The notes beneath the pieces are model-generated. The model did no database searches. It saw only the letters and a list, made by a program, of their open reading frames with translations, and had not been told where the DNA came from. A stretch of 64,000 nucleotides of DNA from the NCBI RefSeq assembly GCF_046630445.1, contig NC_092337.1, positions 192,719,001-192,783,000 on the forward strand. The letters run 5' to 3'. The position numbers were made by a program, and so were the translations under genes. Shown here one piece after another: positions 48,888 to 61,067 of this stretch; positions within the stretch are counted from its first letter, which is position 1; the number at the start of each line of letters is the position of its first letter. This stretch comes from Rutidosis leptorrhynchoides. Lineage: Eukaryota; Streptophyta; Magnoliopsida; Asterales; Asteraceae.

Positions 48888-49115
48888 ATGACAACACAAG
48901 AAGAACACATCTACCATCTATTTGATTCATACTGGTTTCACCACCAAATTCTTTGCAGACCGATTTCCGTAATTCACAACAACCCGATTACATTGAAGAC
49001 GACACCTAATGAGATCGTATCATTGACAACAGCGATGAATAGCCGAAAAGATTTGGAAGTGAAAGGTTTACTCAGATTTTGGGCTCATTCGGTTGCTGCA
49101 TCCGCGATCATCTAA
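48888..49115 (+). CDS. Small hypothetical protein, 75 residues
   Basis: The frame begins with ATG after an AT-rich leader and reads MTTQEEHIYHLFDSYWFHHQ. The LFDSYWF-HHQI segment reminds me of the N-terminus of a group of small uncharacterised plant proteins (DUF1685-like), but the C-terminal half does not clearly follow that family. A second frame overlaps its end (49093-49275), so this may be a gene broken by a frameshift. There are no introns, no strong promoter motif, and mobile elements lie on both sides. It could be a decayed gene or chance. Confidence 0.3.
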   Translation: MTTQEEHIYHLFDSYWFHHQILCRPISVIHNNPITLKTTPNEIVSLTTAMNSRKDLEVKGLLRFWAHSVAASAII

Positions 49116-49482
49116 TTGTTTCTCAATCTTGTTTCGATCTTTTCTTAATCAAGACTCTTCATCATATATTTCAACATCAGAGAGTTTATTTTTTCTACCA
49201 AGTATATATACAAATGAAGACTTCCACCTAATCGACGCATACTATGACAGTATCACTTTTAGCTCATTTGAATAGCTTCCGGTAGATACAAGACAAAATA
49301 GAATATTACGTTTCTTTATATGGCTTCGATCAAATCCATATGACCATTACCTTATAATTTTTTCCTACTCCTAGCTAATATTTTAATATAGTTCTTCAGT
49401 TAAAAAATGCGTGTACTTTTTACTATCGGGCCTATGAGGTAAGACGTTCGTTGTAATTTTTGCTAATATGTTATTGACTTAA

Positions 49483-49806
49483 TTTTTTTTTTTTTTTAAC
49501 GGCAAGCTTGCATCAGTTTATCATTTATTTCAACGACACTCGTTATTTGCACACACACGCGTTCGGAAGGAAACCCGAATCGCATTACAGGAACCCGATC
49601 CTTTAACCATCCCTAGGGGCAGGCGGACCGGGTTTGAATCCTGAATGGATCTGAAAGAAAACCCCATGGGGTCAATCTGGATATCCATATTTCAGGCAGA
49701 TTAATTAATAGGATGGGCAGAGCGAGACTCGAACTCATGACCTAACCCCCAGCCCTAACACACAAGGTGAAGGGCATGCCGTTGAAGCAATGCTTCGTTG
49801 GCTATT
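49483..49806 (-). mobile_element. tRNA-derived SINE, minus strand
   Basis: Minus-strand GAGTTCGAGTCTC (49724-49736) is a good pol III B box, and TAGCCAACGAAG near 49803 is a possible A box. The other end is a run of 15 T (49483-49497), that is a poly(A) tail on the minus strand. Together these give a roughly 320 bp SINE. Target duplications were not found. The stretch 49276-49482 before it has no feature. Confidence 0.65.
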
Positions 49807-49828
49807 TATGAGTGTCGTTGAAAGAGTA

Positions 49829-50541
49829 TGTTAAACGTAGCAGTACACAATCTTTTGTAGCTAATTATACGAAACACATAGATATAATCATATAATCAGA
49901 TAATAATATTAATTGATATGCTCCACATATATATAATAATAAATCGAAAGAAAAAATATCTAACTGAAAATAGGTTGGATCGTGTTGATTCTGAAACCTG
50001 CAAAACAGGAAACTTAAAAGATAGAAATATGAAACAAAGTAGAAACCACAATACATCAGTAGAACCGGGCTTGTGTTTGACACAATTTCCTTAAACGAAT
50101 TCTTCGTCTGTTCTTAGAATACACCGGCCCGAAGCAACATACTACCGGACCTGAACTATTGCCTGAAAGATAATCGGAACGGAAAGACCATGTTGTGGCT
50201 GAGAGGAAAACTCAAATCGTATAAGAATGCTTATAAAATTTTTGGTGTGTCTTTCTTCAAACCCCAATGGCTTTATTTATAGTGGAATCTCAAATCTTAA
50301 ATTTCCACCCACTTCCGATATGGGACAACTTAAAAGCCTTTTAGAATTTGCACTAAATACACAACTTTGAGACTCGATATCTCACTCAACTTTATTCAGT
50401 TTTGGACACACATTAGTCCTCTATAAATCCCTCGCTAGAGGGTACAAAAACCACTAATCATCATTAATATTGACTACTCTATCCTATATTAATTAGTGTC
50501 CAAAGTTGGTGAAAACACACTTTTTACCAATTTTTCCAACA
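49829..50541 (-). repeat. Copia 3' LTR (713 bp)
   Basis: Minus strand TGTTGGAAAAATTGG to CTACGTTTAACA, with canonical TG...CA ends. No second copy in the window. Confidence 0.7.
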
Positions 50542-51185
50542 ATTCCTCACATGAATGGAGACCGAATTTCAGAAACAACAATATTCCGATTACGTTTCAA
50601 CAGTTGAATCTTGCAAACGAAAGGTAGGTGTTACCTTTTGAACCTTTGCTTATGAAACACATTTAGTCTACCTACCTTGAGTAGACTACGACATCTTTGA
50701 ACTCGTCTGCCGTTTGTGTTGGCGACAATACGCTTTACACAAGTCTCTCCCTGATAAAGTTAGGTGCCCATAGTTATGTTCGTTATGGTCATGAACATTA
50801 GCGTGGTTCTGCGAGAGCTTATCAAGTATTGTGCTCCAACAATACCCTTCGAAGCTACACTACTTCTTTCTCACATAGGTGATTCACCATGAATGACTAT
50901 TGATTAAGCACGCATGGTTATCTCAGTGAATCATTAAAATCCACATGCGTATCCTCTTACTTTTCACTTTTAGGAATGGACTAGGAAGTCTACTCTTAAT
51001 TAGTAAACTCCCTTTGAAAGATGTAGGGGTTGCTAGTTTAATAATTAACACACCGACAGTGACTAGTTCATACAAGTAAGTTGTCTTATTGAACTCAGAT
51101 CTTGGGATCTCCAGTCTATTGAATTAGGTTTTCTCTCATATAAACTTTTTATTTAGGGCTTCAGTCTCATTTCCACGCACGACTT

Positions 51186-51580
51186 CTACACTAACTCTCT
51201 ACTTAAGGCTTTTGTCAGCGGATCCGTAATATTATCCTTTGACTTCACATAGTTAAGAGTGATAATTGCTGTAGAGATTAGTTGTCGTATTGTATTATGT
51301 CTACGCCATATATGCCTATTCTTACCATTATACATTCTTCTATGAGCTCTACCAATCGTTAATTGGCTATCACAATGTATACTTATGGCTAACACCGGCT
51401 TAGGCCATCTTGGTATATCCTCAACAAATTGACGTAGGCATTCTGCCTCTTCACCAGCTTTACCTAAAGCGATTAATTCTTATTCCGTCGTAGATATAGC
51501 AATAACCATTTGTTTAGACGATTTCCATGATACTTTGCTCCTCCAACTGTGAATACATACCCACTTAACGCTATGGAATG
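51186..51580 (-). pseudogene. Copia RNase H remnant
   Basis: The 69-codon frame (51186-51395) reads IHCDSQLTIGRAHRRMYNGK and ends VKSKDNITDPLTKALSREL, the C-terminal end of the copia RNase H. Upstream, VSWKSSKQMVIAISTTE and ELIALGKAGEEAECLRQF are visible across a stop, matching the preceding part of the domain. No RT block with its catalytic motif was found to the right. Confidence 0.88.
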
Positions 51581-51942
51581 ATTTGTAGCAGATATCCAAT
51601 TTGCATCACATGTCCTTCTATCACTGCAGGATATATGTTATAATGCAACCCGTAATCCAGAGTATATCTTAATTACCGAAGTATCCTAATCATACAAATC
51701 CAATGAGACGTACTTGGATTACTCATGAATCTACTTAGCTTGCTTACAACATATGCTAATTCGGATTGAGTATTACTCGTTAGATACATTAAAACACGTT
51801 ATCACGAATCATGTTCTTGGTATCAAAATAAAGACACCCCCGACCCCTACAATTACAAGCTATTGTGTTCATTTTACACAACTAACAACGTTTACTGCTT
51901 ATCCTTTCAAAGCTTCCCCCACATGTCTTGTAACTTGGTATC

Positions 51943-52647
<705 letters not shown>

Positions 52648-54063
52648 TGAGACGACCCGTCCTAATTCATAAGGACGAATACAATAACATATGATTACAT
52701 CGCGAGGTATTTGACCTCTAAATGATACATTTTACAAACATTGCATTCGTTTTTAAAAGACAAACTTTCATTACATCGAAAGTTGACAGGAATGCATACC
52801 ATTTCATAATATATCAAACTATCAATGACTTAATAATAATCTTGTTGAACTCAACGACTCGAATGCAACATCTTTTGAAATATGCCATGAATGACTCTAA
52901 ATAATATCTCTAAAATGAGAAAATGCACAGTGGAAGATTTCTTTTATACCTGAGAATAAACATACTTTCAAGTGTCAACCAAAAGGTTGGTGAGTTCATA
53001 GGTTTATCATAAGCAATAAAATTCATCATTTTGATAGACCACAAGGTTTAAATACAGTACACCTATCTCGTGTACAAAACCATTTTTCATAATGCTTAGC
53101 AGAGTAGGTTCGTATCCTTTTCTCCCCCGTAGGTTGCCTCGCGATTTTTAAATAACCGTACACATATCTCGTGCACAAAACTAATACACATAACATGTGT
53201 ATAAAAATCATTCTCTCGATACATAACATTCATTTCGATTTCATTGCTCAACATGGTAACTGACCTTAACATATAATGCGCATCAATAATATCCCCAAAA
53301 CAGAACCTCTCGTCTGTATAATATATAAACTTCGAAGTACTAAACACCACGCCCACTAGCTCTTCCGTCTAGTGAACATTCTGGGTGAGGGTGTTAAACC
53401 CGGTAGCTACCTTTAGGATTCTCGTGAATTAGGACCATACCCGATTCTAATTCTTAGGTTACCAAGCAATAATAATCAGGGGAAAATATTCACATCAATT
53501 GGTGGTAATTTTCATGTCCACATAATTCAATAATAATCCACAGAACTTCTGTCTGTATAATAATTCATTCGAGGAATGTTTTGCTTGTGTCTATCTCGTC
53601 AAACATTTATAAAAGCATTTCATGTATTCGCAGTTCAAAATATATTTCAAAAGCATTTAATAAAGCCGTTATAAAAACAGCGCATGTATTCTCAGTCTCA
53701 AAAATGTAAAGAGTAAAAGGGAATTAAATGAACTCACAATACGATATTTTGTAGTAAAAACATCCATATGACGACATTGAACAAGTGCAGGGTTGGCCTC
53801 GAATTCACAAACCTATATTCAATTATGTATATTAACACATCTAATGGTAATCGAAAAAATATATATATTATTAGTGATTTTAGTTGTTATTTTATATCAT
53901 GTGTTTCATTATTAACTTAAATATATTTACTTTATATACTTTAAATAAATACTTTATAAAATATAGTTTTATTAAATATATTTTTATATAACTAACTTTT
54001 ATTGTAATAATAATAATATTAATAGTAATATTGATAATAATAATAATATAGTTGTAATAATAA
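52648..54063 (-). mobile_element. Gypsy LTR fragment, inverted relative to 56167-59690
   Basis: The plus strand begins TGAGACGACCCGTCC, so the minus strand ends ...TCGTCTCA. The segment is the reverse complement, strongly diverged, of the last 1 kb of the LTR at 56167-59690. Shared landmarks include CTCGCGATG-type words beside GGTATTTGACCTC, CCAACCTTTTGGTTGACAC and GGCCAACCCTGCACTTGTTC. Its left part is AT-rich and it stops where another LTR begins at 54065. It may be one end of an element interrupted by that LTR. Confidence 0.7.
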
Positions 54064-54064
54064 T

Positions 54065-56166
54065 TGTAACATCCCGCCTTTTTCCGTTTACTTTTCCGTT
54101 TAATTATTTAAATTCCGTTATATATTTATAACATCCCTCGTTAATACGCGTTTTAAAAATATCTCGTTTTGGTAATTCACGCAACCGTAACCGAACTCGA
54201 GGGACTAGTTTCGTCAAAGTGCCAAAGAGGTGACTAGCTTTTGACTAGTCAACCCCACTTTCCATCTTTTTCATTTCCATTTTTCCTTTTCTTTTACTAC
54301 TTCCCTATTTTCTTTCAATTCTCCAATTTGAAGATTCATCATCCAAATCCGTTCAAGCAAACATCAATCAAAACAAATTACATATTTGGAATCCTTGCAA
54401 CTTCCTCTTCGATTCCATACCGATTTCATTACATTTGGGTAACTTTCTAAAATCACTAGATTTTGTGTTCTTGATGTTTTTAACTTATAAAGTTGTTAAT
54501 TAGTGTCTATGGCTCAAGTTTAACATGAATATATGATTTATATGTTCGATTTTGTTATTTGAAGTAATTAGCATGAACATAAACTTTGGTGTGTTTGATT
54601 TGGTGATTTGGTTGTTTGAATGATGTTAAATGTTATAAATGCATGTATTAAATGTGTTCCTAACATCACTAGCTTCAATTTGATGTGTAGGTTGCTTGAG
54701 AAAGCTCCATAAACTTGATTAGTGATTTTGGTGAATTTGGGTTAGGGTTTGATAAGCTTGAAATGAATATTTGATGCATTGAATGCCATGAATTATTGTT
54801 AGTAAGTAGTTAGTTGTATTATATGCGTGATTATCGACAAAACGGCGTGTTTTATGTATGCATTAAATGCCCGAATCATAAATGTGCACTTGTAAAATTT
54901 GAAGCATTAAATGTGTGCATTGATTGATCATTTAACTTGGAAAGTCGATTGTTGCAAATGATATCTTTGGTTGGTGAAATGTATTTAGTTGTGTTCTTTG
55001 TCAAATTACCTTTCTAACGATATAAGATACGAGTTCTAAGAGTTAGCGGTTTGTGATTTATGCTTGAAAGAGTTTTGATTTGAGACTTGGACATTTGAGA
55101 CTGACCAGGTACCAGCACATGTTATATGCCGCGGCGCGGCAGTCTTGGGTCGCGGTGCGACCTAAAGCGTGTTCAGCCTCTGACCTACTTGTCAATTATA
55201 TGAAAAATGTTTGGCACGCTATGGACCTCCGATTCACATGAGACTTGTTCTAACATGCTTATATATGAATAACTAGCATAGAAAAATAGTTCGAGACCCG
55301 ACCCGAACGCGTTGACTTTTTCATTGACTTTGACCGACCAAAGTTTGACTTTTAGTCAAACTTAACCAAATGATTATGCAATCTTTCTAACATGATTCTA
55401 TACTTGCATCTTGCATGAAACTTGACAATTTGATTCACATGCTACATAATCGAGTCGTATTGAGCCATAGGACTAATTGAACATCTTTGACCAATCGTGA
55501 CTATCGTTATTGATACAACCTATTTGTTTAGGTCGAGACTAGCATTGTTCTTGCACACGTTACTTGTTGGAGTAAAATTTACATTCATACACTCAAGGTG
55601 AGATCATAGCCCCACTTTTCAAATACTTTTATACTTTTAAAATCGTGGGATGAGAAAACATATACATTACATACTTATATATACTTTTCACATGTATATA
55701 TATACTTTTCATACTTTGATACTTTGAATACTATACGAAAGCAAAGATTCATACGAGTTAGAACGAAAATCCTCAAGTCCAATTATCATTAGTTACACTT
55801 GTAGGGTGTAAGCGAGAAATTATGTTGTGTGGCCATGCGGGTTTGACGAACCCTCATTCAGATGAATGAAACATACTTTCGATGTATAGTGTAGGTTCTA
55901 ACACTATTATGCAGAGGTAAGATTCAGTTAAGCTTGATAATTGGGTGCTCGTGATACAAACACATCTTTTGAGATGTATACGCTTGATAAACGATTTACA
56001 CTAAACCTTGTGATACAAATATACTTTATGCATACAACTATGATTTCACCAATGTTTTCGTTGACAGATTCTTTTATGTTTTCTCAGGTCCTTGAATGCT
56101 TAATGATACATGCTTCCGCTCATTACTTTTGATACTTGCTTGGATGTCGAGTATACATGCATACGT
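54065..56166 (+). mobile_element. Partial LTR, same family as 27719-30096, diverged
   Basis: It starts TGTAACATCCCGC and follows the LTRs at 27719 and 34054 through most of their length, including GACTGACCAGGTACCAGCAC and the GC-rich pair at about 55128-55160. It is cut off at GATGTCGAGTATACATGCAT by the next LTR at 56167, about 230 bp before the expected end. Divergence from the other two copies is clearly greater than between those two, so this is an older insertion or a related subfamily. Confidence 0.85.
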
Positions 56167-56924
56167 TGTGACAACCCGGAAATTTCCAACCAAATTTAAA
56201 CTTTAATCTTTATATGTTTCCGACACGATAAGCAATATTTGTTAAGTTAAATTTCAAGAATTTTAAACTATGTTCATACATTCATTCAACCTTGACCAAG
56301 TTCCAACGATTCACGAACCATTAAATGAATATGATTATATATGTATATGTGTATATATATTATAACTTGAAACGTAAACAAAATATTAGATTAAATACTT
56401 TATATGATTGTATCTGTTTCAAAATGTTTATCAATGGAATTAGAAGATAAGATCAAATGATTGAATTATCAGATATATTGAATTATGATTACAAGTCTCT
56501 GTTGAAAGGCCCACGTTGATTTGAGAAATCTTTTCATTTTAACAATATTCGGAAAATGGTAAAGTGATTTATAAATATGAACAAATTGTCAATCATTGAG
56601 AACTAGACAAAGGATAGTGGAAGATTGAATCTCATAAAGACTCGATTGATCTATTTAGTTTCAAACTTACAAAAACATTCTCAGTTTAAAAAGAACTTTA
56701 TTATTAAAACGTATATAACTTTTATAAATATCTAGAACCACTTTTGACAACTCATTACTTAACTAGTATGATAAAGATAACGATATTTATATTTTATTTT
56801 ATTAAATATATATAACGATTTAAATTAATATTATATATATTTATACGCGTATTATACGTACATAGTTTTATACTTTTACTATACTTAAACTTTACCTTTA
56901 CTTTATTTTTACTTTACTTTAACT

Positions 56925-57060
56925 TTAATAATTCATATTTTAATAATTCACTTTAATAATTCACTTTAATAATTCATACTTTAATAATTCACTTTAATAA
57001 TTCATACTTTAATAATTCACTTTAATAATTCATACTTTAATAATTCACTTTAATAATTCA
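56925..57060. repeat. TTTAATAATTCA minisatellite
   Basis: Alternating units ACTTTAATAATTC and ATACTTTAATAATTC, about ten copies in all. Confidence 0.92.
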
Positions 57061-58557
57061 AAAATCTATTATAAATAGAATTCAATAGGTTTCATTATTT
57101 CATAGAAACTTGAAAATAGTTTTCTCTAAACTCTCTCAATCGATTTACATATATATATTTACTCCGTATTATCTCAAGATATTATTAGTATACATAAAAT
57201 ATTACGACGGAGTGCTGTCCGAGTGATTTCGAAGTTGTTTTTTCGAGTGGGATAAGATTAAGGAAATTATGGGTTATAGCTATGGAGGTGATTGAGTATG
57301 GTTCATGGGTATGCTCGTGAGGTCAATATAGTGTTTATCATCTCTGTTACATTTACGTACCTTTCCTGCAATATTGAATCTCAATATTGATATGTGAGTA
57401 CTCATAATTTAATTTTTACATACTAATAGTGTATCCCTGACTAGTGCTCGAGTATATAGGATTATGCATGCTTGTACTGTTGATATTGCCATTAGATAGG
57501 TTATGTTGATTCCTGAATTAGTTACATATACGATTGAGATAAGGTATAAGATATGCATGTCGTTGGAAAGCTAGCAAAAAATAGTTGAATTTTGGTTTAA
57601 GAATCACTTGAATCCAAGTAATGGTTAGAAAGTTATGAAATAAACAAATTGCATAATTAATTTCGTAATTAAAATTGCTGATGATAATTAGTGAACTAAT
57701 TGTCTGGGTTATAAAAAGTGATTATTTGGATTCTACTCGTCGAGTAGATGAATTTTCATATAAAGCACGTCTCGTTTCGTTGAACGGTTGTCAAGTTATG
57801 GACAAAAGAAGTTTTGCAAATTTTGATGAAATGTCGAAACGGGAACTGAAATTCTCGCTGATCTGCGTTGTTTCATATATATAAAAAATACCACTGAATT
57901 CTTTGCTGTAAGGTCTAATAAACAACTCTAGCCGTTTGTCAATTCGAGTCTCGACAATTTTTCTAAAAATCATCAAAGTTGACAGTTTGGTCACATTTTA
58001 AAATTCTAAAAAGAGCTGAAACTTTTTTATTTAAAAATGTCAGTTTTGTATCAGGTGTCATGGTCGGCCTGATATGTGTTTACTCTTGCCAAAAATCATG
58101 TTATATCTTTGTGGTAACGAGAATTTGCAGGCTTTGACCGTTTGTCAATACGAGTTTTGAGGAATTTTCTAAAAATCTCCAAAGTAGGCTACTCGGTCAC
58201 TTTTGTAAATTTATTAAAGCTGAAAAATTAACTTTGAAACGCCGAAAAAGCGTTGGCAACTACGAGTTGTCTAGGTTTAGTTTACTTCTGTAATATTTAT
58301 GCTTAATTTTTTTGGTAATGTGTAACTTTTATCTTTGGCCGTTTATCAATCGGAGTTTCGATAATTTTTCTAAAAATAGCTGAAGTGGCCCGTTTAGTCA
58401 TGTTTGACCGAAAATCATTTTTGTATAAATTATTATATATTTGCATGCGACCTCATTTTTACTTTGACCTTTGACTTTTGACTTTAACCTTTGACTTTTG
58501 ACTTTGAACTTTGACTTTTCCTGTTAACTTTTCAGTTAACTTTTTGTGTTGATTTTC

Positions 58558-58560
<3 letters not shown>

Positions 58561-58591
<31 letters not shown>
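58561..58591. repeat. Poly(A) run of 31
   Basis: Homopolymer within the LTR, after a TTGACTTTTGACTTT-type repeat. Length is prone to sequencing error. Confidence 0.9.
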
Positions 58592-58594
<3 letters not shown>

Positions 58595-59692
58595 AAAATA
58601 CTATTTTATGATTATGAAACCATTTGTGTTACGTTGTTTCACACGTCACCTTTTACTAGAATCTTAATTGAGCATGAGTAATATAACATGTTACTATACT
58701 GTAGAGTTAGACTCGAGCTATAGGATAGGATTACACTATGACCTGACCTAAATTGCTATACAAATATTGACCAACATATAAATATATATAATTAATATAG
58801 GTTCGTGAATCCGAGGCCAACCTTGCACTTGTTCAATGACGTTATATGTATTTTTATTACGAAATACAGTATGGTGAGTTTCATTTGCCTTTTTTACCCT
58901 TTATATTTTTGGGACTGAGAATACATGCGCTTTTATAAATGTTTGACGAAATAGACACAAGTAATTGAAACTACATTCTATGGTTGAATTATCAAAATCG
59001 AATATGCCCCTTTTTATTAAAGTCTGGTAATCTAAGAATTAGGGAACAGACACCCTAATTGACGCGAATCCTAAGGATAGATCTATCGGGCCTAACAAAC
59101 CCCATCCAAAGTACCGGATGCTTTAGTACTTCGAAATTTATATCATGTCCGAAGGAGGATCCCGGAATGATAGGGGATATTCTTATATGCATATTGTTAA
59201 TGTCGGTTACCAGGTGTTCACCATATGAATGATTATTTTTGTCTCTATGCATGGGACGTATATTTATGAGAACTGGAAATGAAATTCTTGTGGTCTATTA
59301 AAATGATGGAAATAAATGATTATGATAAACTAATGAACTCACCAACCTTTTGGTTGACACTTTAAAGCATGTTTATTCTCAGGTGTTAAAGAAATCTTCC
59401 GCTGTGCATTTGCTCATTTTAAAGATATTACTTGGAGTCTTTCATAGCATATTTCGAAGAACGTTGCATTCGAGTCATTGAGTTCGTCAAAGATTATTAT
59501 TAAATCAATTTATAGTTGGATAGTGGATATTATGAAATGGTATGCATGCCTGTCAATTTTCGATGTAAAGAAAGATTGTCTTTTAAAAACGAATGCAATG
59601 TTTGTAAAATGTATCATATAGAGGTCAAATACCTCGCAATGTAATCAACTATTGTGAATCGTTTATAATGTATATGAACAGGTCCTTTCAGT

Positions 59693-59704
59693 TGGTATCA
59701 GAGC
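59693..59704 (+). other. Primer binding site, tRNA-Met type
   Basis: TGGTATCAGAGC, two bases after the LTR. Confidence 0.92.
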
Positions 59705-60128
59705 GGTGGTCTTAGCGAACCAGGTCTGCATTAGTGTGTCTAACAGATAAGTCGATAGGATGCATTAGTGAGTCTGGACTTCGACCGTGTCTGCATGTCA
59801 ATAGTTTTGCTTATCATTTTGTGTCAAAAATTAACTACTTATCATCCTCAGGAAATTACCTGCTTATCATTTTTAGTCTAAGACACGTCTTGCTGCATTG
59901 ATTGCATGAATAGTGTATAGACAAAAATTCATATCTTAGCGTATCTGCTAAATCATATCTTATCGTATCTATTACTGTAAACGTTGCCTGATATATCCCG
60001 TAAATTCCTCCGTAATTTACGAAATCTTTTGTTCTATATATATGGATATTCTATGTAATTAGAATACCATCCGATAACCAAAAATCATTTCATATTGGAA
60101 AAAAAAAATCCTTATTCAATCGTACGAA

Positions 60129-61067
60129 ATGGAATTCATCATTAATTCAAGTTCCTCGGATTTCGAAATGGAATCCCACTCCAGCTCCGAAAGCAGTGTG
60201 ACCGGAATAGATCAACCAATCAGTCATCACCTATTCTGGATGAATTAGGGATGGGTTCGTAGCCTCCTCAATCATTGGAGACAAGAAGAAGGTGATCCCT
60301 TCCATCCACCACATTACCCTCTTGACGAAGAACCTGAAGCACTTACCGGCGAACCTTTCCGAAACACCATTTGCTCGCTCATTTCCAGAGTATCTCATCA
60401 CGATTATATATTACATCAAATTTTAGATTTTATTTATCCGCTCGTCCGAACCGACAATCACCCCGGTGTAATAGAAGAAGTCAACGAGCTTCGCGCTCGG
60501 GTAGTGGATTTGGAGAATATGGTGCAGAGATTACAAACACCAGCAGCAGCATCAGCAGCATAACCAGTAACACCATCATCAACGCTAATAGTACCATTAC
60601 CACCCCAACCACAACCACGTTGTAAACCTCAACTTTACACTCTGTCCCACGAGCACCAATGTCATACGCCCTGTAGATACCAAGGAATACCAACAACAAT
60701 AACCGACGAAGTGTTAATTCATAACTTCATTGGAGAAACATTCCGCGCAGATTATGTAATCTCTAAAGTCTTAGAGATTATCTAATCTAGCCCTAACCAT
60801 AAATCAGTTAAGCGAACCAAAATGATAGAAGGAAGAGTAGAAACCCTGACAAAAATGGTGTGTGATTAACAAGCTAAACTTGTTTTACCAACAGCATCAA
60901 TAGTACCGTCAGCGTCACCAGCATCATCAGTACAGTCAACATCAGAATCAACAACACCTATAACATCACAAACTCCGTCAGCTCAAGAATCACTATGGAC
61001 ATCATTACGAATCAATAACCCGTATATTGTATCAACGAGTTATGAAGAATTAACTCATTCCCTTTGA
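60129..61067 (+). pseudogene. Gag-like 312-codon frame with four stops
   Basis: One frame runs from ATG at 60129 to TGA at 61065-61067 with internal stops at 60246-60248 (TAG), 60561-60563, 60783-60785 and 60867-60869 (all TAA) and no overall frameshift. The N-terminus is Ser/Glu-rich. A middle part (EGDPFHPPHYPLDEEP) and a short coiled coil (EEVNELRARVVDLENMVQRL) follow, then Ala/Pro/Thr-rich linkers and a second helical part (MIEGRVETLTKMV). No zinc knuckle. I recall proteins of this layout from Asteraceae gypsy elements; it is probably a gag-like structural protein of a non-autonomous family. Confidence 0.65.

Larger units (their letters stand above)
49829..51800 (-). mobile_element. 3' end of a Ty1/copia element, minus strand
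   Basis: An LTR at 49829-50541 is preceded on the minus strand by an internal region ending in a purine-rich tract (CATGTGAGGAAT) and by a copia RNase H remnant. The 5' LTR and most of pol are absent to the right, where a TA microsatellite and a different LTR follow, so the element is truncated or rearranged. Confidence 0.75.
56167..59690 (+). repeat. 5' LTR (3524 bp) with internal simple repeats
   Basis: Starts TGTGACAACCCGGAAATTTC and ends AACAGGTCCTTTCA, directly before the primer site. Contains a minisatellite, TTGACTTTTGACTTT-type repeats at about 58455-58520 and a poly(A) run. The 69-codon frame at 57675-57884 lies inside it and is not a gene. Confidence 0.88.

Noticed and set aside
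49724-49736. A functional tRNA gene
   Set aside because: There is a B box, but no cloverleaf could be drawn around it, and the poly(A) tail points to a SINE.
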